Source: an uncultured Candidatus Nemicrothrix sp. (lineage in GTDB: Bacteria; Actinomycetota; Acidimicrobiia; Acidimicrobiales; Acidimicrobilacustridaceae). Taken from it: a stretch of DNA of 8,861 nucleotides. Shown here piece after piece: positions 1 to 7,680 of the stretch. Location: NCBI GenBank assembly GCA_903827085.1, contig CAIKHC010000156.1, forward strand, positions 1 through 8,861, in the 5' to 3' direction. The notes beneath the pieces were generated by a model, which searched no databases, had not been told where the DNA came from, and saw only the letters and a list, made by a program, of their open reading frames with translations. The stretch's first letter is position 1; each line of letters starts with the position of its first letter. The position numbers and the translations under genes are program-made.

Positions 1-1321
1 CAGCCTCGTGGTAGGCGATGGCTTCCTTTTCTTGGTCAGAAAGTGCCATTGAGTCACGACGTTGCCCCATGAGGATGCGATCGCGAGCTTCTTCAAAGTT
101 GCGACGATGAATTTCCGTGGCGCCTTCGCGAACTGCGAAGAGCGCTGCTTCGTTCACAAGGTTTGCGAGGTCGGCGCCGCTCATGCCGGGAGTACCGCGA
201 GCTACGAGGTCGAGGTCGACATCGGCATCGATCCGCTTGTGGCGAATGTGCACATCGAGAATCTGGCGACGATCTTCGAGTTCCGGCAGCGGCACCACAA
301 CTTGGCGATCGAATCGGCCGGGGCGGAGGAGCGCAGGATCGAGGATGTCAGGTCGGTTGGTGGCGGCCATCATGACAATGCCGGTGGTGACTTCGAAGCC
401 GTCCATTTCGGACAGCATTTGGTTGAGCGTTTGCTCACGCTCATCGTGACCACCACCGAGTCCGGCGCCGCGTTTGCGGCCGATGGAATCGATTTCGTCG
501 ATGAAGATAATTGCTTTGCCCATCTTTCGGGCGGTGTTGAAGAGGTCGCGCACACGGCTGGCGCCAACGCCAACGAACATCTCCATGAAGTCTGAACCGG
601 TGACTGAAAGGAAGGGCACGCCGGCTTCGCCTGCGACGGCGCGTGCAATCAGCGTTTTGCCGGTTCCGGGAGGGCCAACCAGAAGGATTCCCTTGGGAAT
701 TCGTGCCCCAATTTCCGCAAATCGTTCAGGGTGTTTGAGGAAGTCGATGACTTCAGTGACGTCCTGCTTGACGCCTTCGTATCCAGCCACGTCGGCGAAG
801 GTGGTCGCCGGGCGCTCCGAGGAGTACGTCTTGGCTTTGCTCTTGCCAATCGACATGATTCCGCCCATTTGCCCGGACGCACGTCGTTGCATCCACATGA
901 AGAAACCAATGAGCAGAAGGACAGGAAGAAGAAGGGGGATCAGGGTGCCCCAGATGCTCTGGGAGGGGGAGGAGTACTTGACCCCCTTCTCCGTGAAAAG
1001 GGCCTGATCTGCGTCTGTCGGCTTCACCGGACCAGTGGTTGAGAACTGCGATCCGTCGTTGAGGGTTCCGGAAATGTTTCCGTTGGCGTTATCGAAGGTG
1101 GCTTCTTTGACCTGGTTGCTGTTGAGGTCTTCGATGAACTCGCCATAGGAAATCTTCGTACTTGGTGTTGAGGAGGCGATGAACTGCAGGCCGATAGCGC
1201 CAACCACGACGGCAAGGAGAACGAGAATTGTCCAGCGAGGCCAACCTCCGTCGCCACCGAATCGACTGCCGTTGCGGCCTTCGCCAGAACCTGAGGGAGG
1301 AGTGGGAGTTTCGGGACTCAT
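1..1321 (-). CDS. ftsH: ATP-dependent zinc metalloprotease FtsH (partial, C-terminus beyond window)
   Basis: Membrane-anchored AAA+ protease that degrades misfolded membrane proteins and selected soluble regulators. 440 codons are visible from ATG 1321-1319. Visible domains: a Pro/Gly/Ser-rich N-terminal tail (1-26); TM1 about 30-50; an extracytoplasmic FtsH-ext domain about 55-120; TM2 about 126-145; then the AAA module. The AAA module has Walker A GPPGTGKT at 216-223, Walker B IIFIDEID at 271-278 (D275, E276) and second-region-of-homology arginines R333 and R336 in RPGRFDR. The window edge falls just after AYHEA, so the HEAGH zinc motif and the whole peptidase domain are mostly missing; this is an edge cut, not a gene defect. 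The ATG has no clear Shine-Dalgarno sequence, but the protein N-terminus fits the family. It lies 68 bp downstream of the DUF3499-type gene on the same strand, so co-transcription is possible. Identification is certain from the motifs. Confidence 0.97.
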   Translation of the reverse strand, partial: MSPETPTPPSGSGEGRNGSRFGGDGGWPRWTILVLLAVVVGAIGLQFIASSTPSTKISYGEFIEDLNSNQVKEATFDNANGNISGTLNDGSQFSTTGPVKPTDADQALFTEKGVKYSSPSQSIWGTLIPLLLPVLLLIGFFMWMQRRASGQMGGIMSIGKSKAKTYSSERPATTFADVAGYEGVKQDVTEVIDFLKHPERFAEIGARIPKGILLVGPPGTGKTLIARAVAGEAGVPFLSVTGSDFMEMFVGVGASRVRDLFNTARKMGKAIIFIDEIDSIGRKRGAGLGGGHDEREQTLNQMLSEMDGFEVTTGIVMMAATNRPDILDPALLRPGRFDRQVVVPLPELEDRRQILDVHIRHKRIDADVDLDLVARGTPGMSGADLANLVNEAALFAVREGATEIHRRNFEEARDRILMGQRRDSMALSDQEKEAIAYHEA

Positions 1322-1334
1322 AGGCGGCAGCCTA

Positions 1335-1379
1335 GAGGCCGTTTGGGAAAATCCCGATCGCCCCCGACGTGGCCGTTTG
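1335..1379. repeat. Short direct repeat in the ftsH leader
   Basis: The 68 bp between the DUF3499-type gene and ftsH holds two copies of GGCCGTTTG (1337-1345 and 1371-1379). They extend to 11 bases with one mismatch (GAGGCCGTTTG and GTGGCCGTTTG) and start 34 bp apart. A small dyad, GGGAAAATCCC (1345-1355), touches the first copy. Seen directly in sequence. A role as a regulator-binding site upstream of ftsH is only a guess, and a chance repeat is quite possible at this length. Confidence 0.3.
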
Positions 1380-1389
1380 AAAGGTTCTC

Positions 1390-1620
1390 TTAGGGGGCAG
1401 TGAGATGGCCAGCGAGCGACGCAGGGCCGCGTCGGCGGTCGACGAGAGTCCAGCCGTTTGGCACGGTCATTGAATCGGCATGACGCCGGCAAACGTCGTA
1501 ATTGGCGGGGTGGGCCTCGTCGGCAAGGACGTCAAGGAGCACCATTTGATCGCCGTAGTTGTACTCAAACGTGGCCGTCGCCGGAGAGCTGCACCCCGGT
1601 CGAGCGCACGAACGTTTCAT
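1390..1620 (-). CDS. DUF3499-type small zinc-ribbon-like protein
   Basis: A 76-residue protein of unknown function that I recognise as the actinobacterial DUF3499 family. It opens [10 protein letters not shown] and continues with an aromatic/acidic strand (FEYNYGDQ), a central [10 protein letters not shown] and a terminal part with PNGWTLVD. The cysteine pair C5/C10 with the later C-x-x-H looks like a four-ligand metal site, an inference from spacing. I chose ATG 1620-1618 because family homology begins at MKRSC and GTGAGG lies just upstream; the reading frame continues upstream to 1746 without family-like sequence. Stop TAA at 1392-1390. It is transcribed towards ftsH and divergently from the CPBP protease gene. 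From memory, DUF3499 genes usually sit beside manB in Mycobacterium (Rv3258c next to Rv3257c). Here manB is about 4.6 kb away and faces the other way. Function unknown. Confidence 0.85.
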   Translation of the reverse strand: MKRSCARPGCSSPATATFEYNYGDQMVLLDVLADEAHPANYDVCRRHADSMTVPNGWTLVDRRRGPASLAGHLTAP

Positions 1621-1682
1621 CGCCTCACGATATCGCTGGGCACCGTTCAACTCGTGGACCGTTGACCGATAGCCTCGCCGCC

Positions 1683-2702
1683 GTGGCCAAGTCGGGAAAG
1701 AACTCAGACAACGCATCCGAGCCGAAGAAGCCTGCTCCTTCATCACGCACGAATGGACCGGCCGGAGGCGCGCGAGTTCCTAAAGGGCGCGTTCCTGTTG
1801 CTTCGGATCCGCCGAATCGCTCTCGTCGTTTCCTCGGGCGCGGACCAGCCCCAGCGACCGAGGCTCCTTCGAAATCGTCAACCGAATCTGGCGATGCAGC
1901 AGCTGAGGTAACGGGGACGACATCATCGAAGAAGAAGTACGCCTACGGCGGTGGCGCGCTGATTTTGGTTTTCATAGGCGCACAACTCGTGTCCTCCGTG
2001 GTTTTTGGATTGGTTCAGTCACGGACCACGTACGACTTCACGGCACCGGCAGGCATCGGTGCTGCCGTCGGCCAGGCAAGTAGTCAATTTGCTAGCGGCC
2101 AGATGCTCGCGATTTCAGTGCCGCCACCCTTATGGCTGACCGCGCTTATGCAGATCCCGTTGTGGCTTGGTCTGGGTGCTGCGCCAATTTGGTTCGCAAT
2201 TAAAAAGGGCAAGGGTGTCGTTGCCGACCTTGGCCTTCGAATGAAGCCAATCGATGTGCCTGTCGGACTGGCGATTGGTGTTGCTTGCCAGTTGATCCTC
2301 GTGCCGGTGGTGTATTTCCTGCTTCGCCCGCTGCTAGGCGTGAACGATGTGTCAGCTGCGGCCCGAGAACTTACCGACCGCGCTAGTGATCCTTTGTCGA
2401 TCGTGCTTGTCTTCCTTATTGTGGGGATTGGAGCCCCTGTAGCGGAAGAGATCTATTTCCGAGGGATGGCACAGCGCATCTTCGGACGCCGTCTTGGCCC
2501 TTGGGCAGCAATCTTCGCCGCCGCCGCCTTCTTTGCAGCCACACACCTTCAGCCTTTGCAGTTCCCAGCGTTGTTGTTGTTCGGTGTCATTCTCGGATTC
2601 ATGGCCTGGCGAAGCGGTCGAATCGGTCCCGCGATTTGGGCGCACGTCGGGTTCAATGTTGTGGCTGCCGCTGGACTGCTCTTTCAATTCGGTCCTACGT
2701 GA
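1683..2702 (+). CDS. CPBP-family intramembrane metalloprotease
   Basis: Polytopic membrane protein of the CPBP (CAAX protease/bacteriocin-processing, 'Abi', Rce1-like) family, predicted to cleave substrates within the membrane. All three family motifs are present. Numbered from GTG 1683 (339 aa) they are: EEIYFR with E255, E256 and R260; FAATH with F284 and H288; and HVGFN with H321 and N325. About 85 polar Ser/Pro/Lys-rich, probably disordered residues precede the first TM (about 89-111); several hydrophobic segments follow. The start is uncertain. GTG 1683 gives VAKSGKNSDN; TTG 1662 in the same frame is an alternative; neither has a good ribosome site. The frame stays open upstream to an ATG at 1458, but that would run antisense through the whole conserved DUF3499-type coding region, so I reject it. 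Substrate unknown. The next gene starts 48 bp after its stop and may be co-transcribed. Confidence 0.85.
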   Translation: MAKSGKNSDNASEPKKPAPSSRTNGPAGGARVPKGRVPVASDPPNRSRRFLGRGPAPATEAPSKSSTESGDAAAEVTGTTSSKKKYAYGGGALILVFIGAQLVSSVVFGLVQSRTTYDFTAPAGIGAAVGQASSQFASGQMLAISVPPPLWLTALMQIPLWLGLGAAPIWFAIKKGKGVVADLGLRMKPIDVPVGLAIGVACQLILVPVVYFLLRPLLGVNDVSAAARELTDRASDPLSIVLVFLIVGIGAPVAEEIYFRGMAQRIFGRRLGPWAAIFAAAAFFAATHLQPLQFPALLLFGVILGFMAWRSGRIGPAIWAHVGFNVVAAAGLLFQFGPT

Positions 2703-2750
2703 ATGTCGTGACGACGGAATCAAGGATGCAAGTGGCACCATGGATCGGTT

Positions 2751-5315
2751 ATGACTGAGGACGACCTCTCTACGCGACAAGTGCAGCCGCTGTCCGAGGC
2801 AGATCTCAACGATCCTGTCGTGGCCAGCCTCGGGCGAGCAATTGATCCGCCGAGTCGCCCGGCCCAGGCGTTGCATGCAGCAGGCCGTGCCATTCAATCC
2901 TTGGGACGATGGGGCCCCGAATCTTGGGTGTCGCTTGCGATCGTTGCCGGGTGCGTGTTGTTTACGTTCGCGCAACTGAGTCCGTCAGACATCTTCTCTT
3001 CGTCGACTCCCGCTGGAGGCGATATGGGTGCGCATGTGTGGGGCCCGGCCTACATGCGTGATCACTTGCTTCCCTCGTTCCGCGTTACGGGATGGACTCA
3101 GGATTGGTATGCAGGTTTTCCTGCGTATCACTTCTACATGGTGCTCCCGTCGCTGGCGATAGCTCTTTTGAGTTTTATTCTTCCTTACGGTCTCGCGTTC
3201 AAACTCGTTGCGATCAGTGGACTGCTCACTCTGCCGATCGCATGTTGGGCATTTGGTCGTCTTACTCGTCTTCCCTTTCCGGTTTCACCACTTCTCGCAG
3301 TTGGTGCGACTGCGTTTCTCTTTGATCGTTCGTTTTCGATTTATGGCGGGAACATTGCATCCACGCTCGCTGGCGAATTCGCATTCTCGATATCTCTGAG
3401 TTTTGCGATCGTTTTCCTCGGAGTGGTCGGGCGTGGACTTGAAACAGGACGTCAGCGAGTCATTGCGCCGATCCTCCTTGCGCTTACGGGTCTTTGCCAC
3501 CTCATTCCGTTCTTGTTTGCAATCGGCGGAGCGATTGTGTGGATTGGGATCTCTCTCGCCCGTAAACCCGGGTTCTTCAAGCGGGTCTGGTGGTTGGCGT
3601 GCACGGGAGTCGTCGGAGTCGCGTTGATGGGATGGTGGCTCTTCCCGTTCTATTTGCGCTCCGGCTACATGAACGACATGGGCTGGGAAAAGAAGACGAA
3701 TTACTCCGATCTGCTTTTCCAGAGAAGCACTCTTGATCCACAGTTAGTCAACTCGCCACCAATTCAGTGGGTTCTCGTGCTCGCGTTGCTCGGGCTTGTG
3801 ATGTCGATTGCGTGGAAGCATCGAGGGGGAGTTTTTCTTGCTGTTCTTGCGGGCTCTGTAGCGATTGCATTCATTGTCTTGCCTCAGGGCAAGTTGTGGA
3901 ACGCGAGGCTGCTGCCGTTTTGGTATCTCAGCCTCTATCTGCTTGCTGCAATTGGAGTCGCAGAATTAGGTCGGACAATTGCTTCTTTGTTGTCTCGCGA
4001 TCCAGACACGCCTCGAAGGTCGGTAACAATCGCGACTGCAGTTGTCGCCGCACTCGCGGGTCTCACGGTCATCGCGATGCCGCTGCGCGCGATGCCCGAG
4101 AAAATTGCGCTGGGCCCTGTCAGCATCGAACTTGGTGGCGTTCAGAATGACGGTCGGTACCACTGGTTGTTCTTGTCGACGAAGGATTCGAGTTTCATTC
4201 CTTCTTGGGCTCGTTGGAACTTCAGCGGATATGAGGGGAAGCCGGCGTATCCGGAGTACCGCGACATCGTTCAGACAATGGACACTTTGGGTGAAACCAA
4301 TGGTTGCGGTCGCGCCATGTGGGAGCACGAAGAGCAGCACGACCGATACGGCACACCAATGGCCCTCATGCTGTTGCCGTTCTGGACTGATGGCTGCATA
4401 GGTTCAATGGAAGGTTTGTTTTTCGAGGCATCGTCGACGACTCCGTACCACTTCATTAATCAAGATGAGCTTTCTTACGGAGCTTCGAACGCGCAACGCG
4501 ATCTTCCGTATGTTCCAGGCGCGCCTGACCAGGTCCAGTTCGACCTCGGTATCGACCATCTGCAGATGCTTGGTGTGAAGTACTACATGGCGATCACTGA
4601 GCAGATGATTGCTTATGGTCAAGCGAATTCATCTTTGAAGCAGGTCGCACAATCAGGACCTTGGGTTGTTTTTGAAGTCTCGGATTCACCGTTGATCGAG
4701 CCGCTTGACAACGATCCAGCCGTTCTCACAGGTGTTGCACCGAAGCATTGGCTCGAGGCCGTGACGCCTTGGTACATGGATCCCACGGCATGGAACGTTT
4801 GGCCATCTTCTGGTGGACCGAAGCAGTGGCAGCGAATCTCCGAGGGTGAGACGCCGACGGCAAATCCCACAACTCCAGTGGCAGTGACAAACACACAATT
4901 TGGTCGCGACACGATTTCGTTTGATGTCACCAAACCGGGAACGCCGATTCTCGTGAAGGTTTCGTACTTCCCAAATTGGAAGGTCAGTGGGGCGGAAGGG
5001 CCTTGGCGAGTGGGACCGAACCTGATGGTTGTTGTTCCGACCTCCGAGAGCGTCACACTGAGTTACGGAACGTCAGTCATCGACTGGGGATCATGGTTTG
5101 TGACATTCCTCGGGTTCGTCGGCATTGTTCTGTTGTGGCGTGCTGGGCCCCTTGTCTTCCCCGAATTGGTGCCGTGGCGCCGACCACGGCCCACGCCCGA
5201 TAGCGACGGCGACGGCGATACCGGGAGCGAAGATGATCGCGAGAGCAGCGTTGCGAGTGAGAGCGTTTTGTCAGCTGATGACGTCAGCGTTTCCGGCGAT
5301 GCCGATCCGCGATGA
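2751..5315 (+). CDS. Large polytopic membrane protein, PTPS-related / GT-C-like (YfhO-like) family
   Basis: 854-residue integral membrane protein resembling what databases call '6-pyruvoyl-tetrahydropterin synthase-related, membrane protein' (PF10131 type). That name is misleading: there is no pterin-synthase fold. Layout: polar N-terminus 1-57; TM1 about 58-76; a first external loop with GGDMGAH (D91, H95); roughly ten hydrophobic segments to about residue 450; a large predicted extracytoplasmic region about 455-775 with GRAMWEHE (520-527) and TTPYHF (563-568); a late YFPNWKVSGAEG segment like the C-terminal beta domain of YfhO proteins; a last TM about 782-802; and a highly acidic Asp/Ser-rich tail (about 813-854). 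TM helices, an acidic first loop and a big outer domain are typical of GT-C glycosyltransferases using lipid-linked sugars, so I infer such a role. The 4-bp overlap with the downstream GT2 gene supports this. ATG 2751 is the only sensible in-frame start; its ribosome site is weak. Confidence 0.75.
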   Translation: MTEDDLSTRQVQPLSEADLNDPVVASLGRAIDPPSRPAQALHAAGRAIQSLGRWGPESWVSLAIVAGCVLFTFAQLSPSDIFSSSTPAGGDMGAHVWGPAYMRDHLLPSFRVTGWTQDWYAGFPAYHFYMVLPSLAIALLSFILPYGLAFKLVAISGLLTLPIACWAFGRLTRLPFPVSPLLAVGATAFLFDRSFSIYGGNIASTLAGEFAFSISLSFAIVFLGVVGRGLETGRQRVIAPILLALTGLCHLIPFLFAIGGAIVWIGISLARKPGFFKRVWWLACTGVVGVALMGWWLFPFYLRSGYMNDMGWEKKTNYSDLLFQRSTLDPQLVNSPPIQWVLVLALLGLVMSIAWKHRGGVFLAVLAGSVAIAFIVLPQGKLWNARLLPFWYLSLYLLAAIGVAELGRTIASLLSRDPDTPRRSVTIATAVVAALAGLTVIAMPLRAMPEKIALGPVSIELGGVQNDGRYHWLFLSTKDSSFIPSWARWNFSGYEGKPAYPEYRDIVQTMDTLGETNGCGRAMWEHEEQHDRYGTPMALMLLPFWTDGCIGSMEGLFFEASSTTPYHFINQDELSYGASNAQRDLPYVPGAPDQVQFDLGIDHLQMLGVKYYMAITEQMIAYGQANSSLKQVAQSGPWVVFEVSDSPLIEPLDNDPAVLTGVAPKHWLEAVTPWYMDPTAWNVWPSSGGPKQWQRISEGETPTANPTTPVAVTNTQFGRDTISFDVTKPGTPILVKVSYFPNWKVSGAEGPWRVGPNLMVVVPTSESVTLSYGTSVIDWGSWFVTFLGFVGIVLLWRAGPLVFPELVPWRRPRPTPDSDGDGDTGSEDDRESSVASESVLSADDVSVSGDADPR

Positions 5316-6238
5316 GTTCCGCCCGCCGGATTGAACTCATCGCTGCGGCTGTCGCCGGGGGAGCACTGGCTGCGTACGCCGGATCTCGGTGGCAACGGGG
5401 GCTCTCGCCGCTGCGAGCCGACCTTGGTCGTCGGCGTGAGCTGCCTGTGGCCCCAGGAACGCTTCGTCTCAGCATCGTCATTCCTGCGTTCGGGGAAGCC
5501 GAACGCATCGGTGAGACCGTGCGTTTGTTGCGCGCTGGGCTCGAAGGATTTGTTTCTGGTCCCGAACTTGAGATCGTGGTCGTCGACGATGGAAGTGCAG
5601 ACGGCACGGCCGAGGCCGCACGAAATGCAGGCGCAGACATCGTTGTTCGTCACCAAACGAATCGTGGGAAGGGGTCAGCGGTCCGTAGCGGTGTCTTGGT
5701 TGCAAATGGACGCAGCGTGGTGTTCACCGATGCGGACTTGTCGTATTCACCAGATCAGATCCCAGCAATTGTCGAGCTCGTTGAAAAGGGTTGGGATGTC
5801 GTCGTCGGGAGTCGTCGTCATAACGACACAACGACGCTGGTTCGTGCTCGTCGCCTGCGCGAGGTCGGTGGGCGCGCGATCAATCTGCTGACCCGAGCAG
5901 TTCTTCTTGGTCATTATCGCGACACACAGTGCGGCCTCAAGGGGTTCCGTTCTGATGTGGCGCGATTGATTTTCTCGCACACGCTCGTCGATGGGTTCGC
6001 ATTTGATGTCGAGGTGTTTCATCTCATTGAGCGGTACCACCTGTCGCTGACCGAAGTTCCAGTTCGAGTCGAGAACTCGCCGCGCTCGACGGTGCGAGTC
6101 GCTCGTGATGGAGTGCGTCTCATCCGAGACCTCTTCCTCGTGCGGCGCTGGTCGGTTGAGGGTCGATACGACCTCACCGCCGACGATCTTTTGGTTCCAG
6201 ATGCTGTGAACGGCGTCACCACCACCGAAAAGGACTGA
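5312..6238 (+). CDS. Family 2 glycosyltransferase, ALG5/DPM1-like polyprenyl-phosphate sugar synthase
   Basis: 308-residue GT2 enzyme predicted to transfer a sugar (glucose or mannose) from a nucleotide donor to polyprenyl phosphate at the inner membrane face. A hydrophobic N-terminal segment (about 7-25) could anchor it. The GT-A fold starts with LSIVIPAFGEAERI, followed by VVVDDGSADG (D92, D93), TNRGKGSAVRSG, the metal-binding DAD at 140-142 in FTDADLSYSPDQI, VVGSRRH, then DTQCGLKGFR (204-213) and FAFDVEVFHL. The DTQCG and FAFDVE blocks with an N-terminal anchor resemble eukaryotic ALG5 (dolichyl-phosphate glucose synthase) more than GtrB types, which carry two C-terminal TM helices absent here. 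Sugar specificity cannot be read from sequence. Its ATG overlaps the TGA of the upstream membrane-protein gene (ATGA, 5312-5315), implying translational coupling. It ends 23 bp before the phosphomannomutase gene, suggesting one operon. Confidence 0.92.
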   Translation: MSSARRIELIAAAVAGGALAAYAGSRWQRGLSPLRADLGRRRELPVAPGTLRLSIVIPAFGEAERIGETVRLLRAGLEGFVSGPELEIVVVDDGSADGTAEAARNAGADIVVRHQTNRGKGSAVRSGVLVANGRSVVFTDADLSYSPDQIPAIVELVEKGWDVVVGSRRHNDTTTLVRARRLREVGGRAINLLTRAVLLGHYRDTQCGLKGFRSDVARLIFSHTLVDGFAFDVEVFHLIERYHLSLTEVPVRVENSPRSTVRVARDGVRLIRDLFLVRRWSVEGRYDLTADDLLVPDAVNGVTTTEKD

Positions 6239-6248
6239 CCTCTCAACT

Positions 6249-6252
6249 AGGG
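6249..6252 (+). promoter_or_regulatory. Likely ribosome binding site of manB
   Basis: AGGG lies 9 bases before ATG 6262 in the 23-bp gap after the GT2 gene. It favours this start over the in-frame ATG at 6286 (MNAIFKAYDIRG), which has no purine-rich site. The core is modest and the spacing slightly long, so the downstream start remains possible. Confidence 0.5.
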
Positions 6253-6261
6253 TCGCACCCC

Positions 6262-7662
6262 ATGGCTCCCCACGATGCTGCCGCCATGAACGCCATCTTC
6301 AAGGCGTACGACATTCGCGGCACCGTTCCCGATCAACTTGATGCGGCCCTTATGGAGCGCATTGGCGCTGCGTTTGCGCGATTCGCCGCCGACTCATCCG
6401 GCGCGTCATCGGTGTTGATCGCCCATGACATGCGGCCGTCAGGGCCGGATTTCGCCGAAGCATTCGCTCGCGGAGCAACCGGGCAAGGCATCGACGTCGT
6501 GCATTTGGGACTGGCCTCAACGGATCTTCTCTTCTTCGCCGCTGGTCATTTCGATATGCCAGGGGCCATGCTGACTGCCTCGCATAACCCGGCGCAGTAC
6601 AACGGTGTGAAGTTGTGTCTCGCAGGAGCAAAGCCAATCGGAGCCGAAACTGGCTTGACGGAAATTCGTGACATGACCGTTGCCGGCCTCGAGTCGGTCG
6701 ATGTCGCTGGCACCGTGTCGTCTCGTGACGATGCGCTCGGTGTCTTTGTGACCCACGTGCACTCTTTTGTCGATCCGGCGGTGTTGCGTCCGCTCCGAGT
6801 CGTCGCCGATACGGCCAATGGAATGGGCGGTCTTACTGCGCCAGCAGTTTTCGCCGGGCTGCCGTTTGAACTCGATGTCATCTTCGGTGAGCTTGATGGG
6901 ACGTTCCCCAATCATCCCGCCGATCCCATTCAGCCCGAGAATCTTCGTGATCTACAAGCTCGGGTTCTAGAGACCAGTGCTGACGTCGGACTGGCGTTCG
7001 ATGGCGATGCCGATCGGGTCTTTCTTGTCGACGATGAAGGTGAACTTGTTTCTGGCTCACTCACCACTGCAATCGTGGCGGACTCAATGCTTGCAAAGCA
7101 TCCAGGTGAGATCGTTCTTCACAATCTGATCTGCTCGAAGGCCGTTCCCGAAATCATCGTGGAGCGAGGCGGTACTCCTGTCCGAACTCGTGTTGGTCAT
7201 TCGTATATCAAGCAGGTCATGGCAGAAACCGGCGCATGCTTCGGCGGTGAACACTCTGGTCACTATTACTTCCGCGATAACTATCGGGCTGATTCAGGAA
7301 TCATCGCGGCAATGGCGGTACTCGAAGTGATGTGCGCAACAGGTCAGAAACTGTCGCAACTTCGCAAGCCTTACGAGCGGTATTCAGCGTCGGGTGAGCT
7401 CAACACTCAAGTTCCAGATCCCCTTGCCGTCATCGAATTTGTTGCGGAGCGATTTGCAAACGCTGAACAAGATCGCCTCGATGGTCTCACGATCGATCTC
7501 ACGACTGGGCCTGCTGCGGATCCTTCCGATCTGTGGTGGTTCAATCTCCGTCCCTCGAATACCGAACCCCTTCTCCGCCTCAACCTCGAGGCGTCTGACG
7601 ACGCGGCGTGTGCTCGCCACGTCGCTGAAATCCGCGCCCTCATTACTGAAGCGGCCGGCTGA
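6262..7662 (+). CDS. manB: Phosphomannomutase/phosphoglucomutase
   Basis: Cytoplasmic alpha-D-phosphohexomutase that interconverts mannose-6-P and mannose-1-P (possibly also the glucose phosphates), giving precursors for GDP-mannose or other nucleotide sugars. All four signature regions are present in 466 aa, a normal length. They are FKAYDIRG near the start; the phosphoserine loop TASHNP with catalytic S107; the metal loop DGDADR at 247-252 (D247, D249, D251); the sugar-recognition loop GGEHSGH with E330, S332 and H334; and the phosphate-binding RPSNTEP at 430-436. The GEHSGH form fits PMM/PGM enzymes acting on mannose and glucose phosphates rather than GlcNAc-specific GlmM. It sits between the GT2 gene and the Trm112-like/SIS pair, consistent with sugar supply to the envelope genes upstream. 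The symbol manB follows actinobacterial usage; the exact substrate range is inferred. Confidence 0.95.
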   Translation: MAPHDAAAMNAIFKAYDIRGTVPDQLDAALMERIGAAFARFAADSSGASSVLIAHDMRPSGPDFAEAFARGATGQGIDVVHLGLASTDLLFFAAGHFDMPGAMLTASHNPAQYNGVKLCLAGAKPIGAETGLTEIRDMTVAGLESVDVAGTVSSRDDALGVFVTHVHSFVDPAVLRPLRVVADTANGMGGLTAPAVFAGLPFELDVIFGELDGTFPNHPADPIQPENLRDLQARVLETSADVGLAFDGDADRVFLVDDEGELVSGSLTTAIVADSMLAKHPGEIVLHNLICSKAVPEIIVERGGTPVRTRVGHSYIKQVMAETGACFGGEHSGHYYFRDNYRADSGIIAAMAVLEVMCATGQKLSQLRKPYERYSASGELNTQVPDPLAVIEFVAERFANAEQDRLDGLTIDLTTGPAADPSDLWWFNLRPSNTEPLLRLNLEASDDAACARHVAEIRALITEAAG

Positions 7663-7668
7663 GTGATC

Positions 7669-7675
7669 TAAGGAG
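7669..7675 (+). promoter_or_regulatory. Strong ribosome binding site of the Trm112-like gene
   Basis: TAAGGAG lies 5 bases before ATG 7681 in the 18-bp gap after manB. It is the best Shine-Dalgarno match I found in the window and fixes the start of the small downstream gene. Confidence 0.85.
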
Positions 7676-7680
7676 CCTTC

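Noticed and set aside
62..595. 177-codon plus-strand open frame opposite ftsH
   Set aside because: It is the antisense of the FtsH AAA domain, whose motifs are fully readable on the minus strand; the plus-strand translation shows no recognisable domain.
1628..1635. CGATATCG palindrome in the divergent gap as an operator
   Set aside because: An 8-base perfect palindrome is expected often by chance, and no second site or promoter-like spacing supports it.
1458..1682. Extension of the CPBP protease to an ATG at 1458, giving 414 residues
   Set aside because: This stretch lies antisense over the conserved DUF3499-type gene (1390-1620). The extra residues are Arg/Ser/Pro-rich with no family similarity, as expected for a shadow frame.
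2352..2975. 207-codon minus-strand open frame across the CPBP/membrane-protein junction
   Set aside because: It is antisense to the CPBP active-site motifs and the start of the next gene, and its product is low in structure with no recognised motif.
2751..5315. 6-pyruvoyl-tetrahydropterin synthase activity for the 854-aa protein
   Set aside because: The family name is a historical label. The protein is polytopic with a large outer domain and shows no small soluble pterin-synthase fold or zinc-His site.
5063..5656. 197-codon minus-strand open frame across the membrane-protein/GT2 junction
   Set aside because: It is antisense to well-supported coding sequence, including the GT2 DDG motif, and has Ser/Arg/Pro-rich shadow composition.
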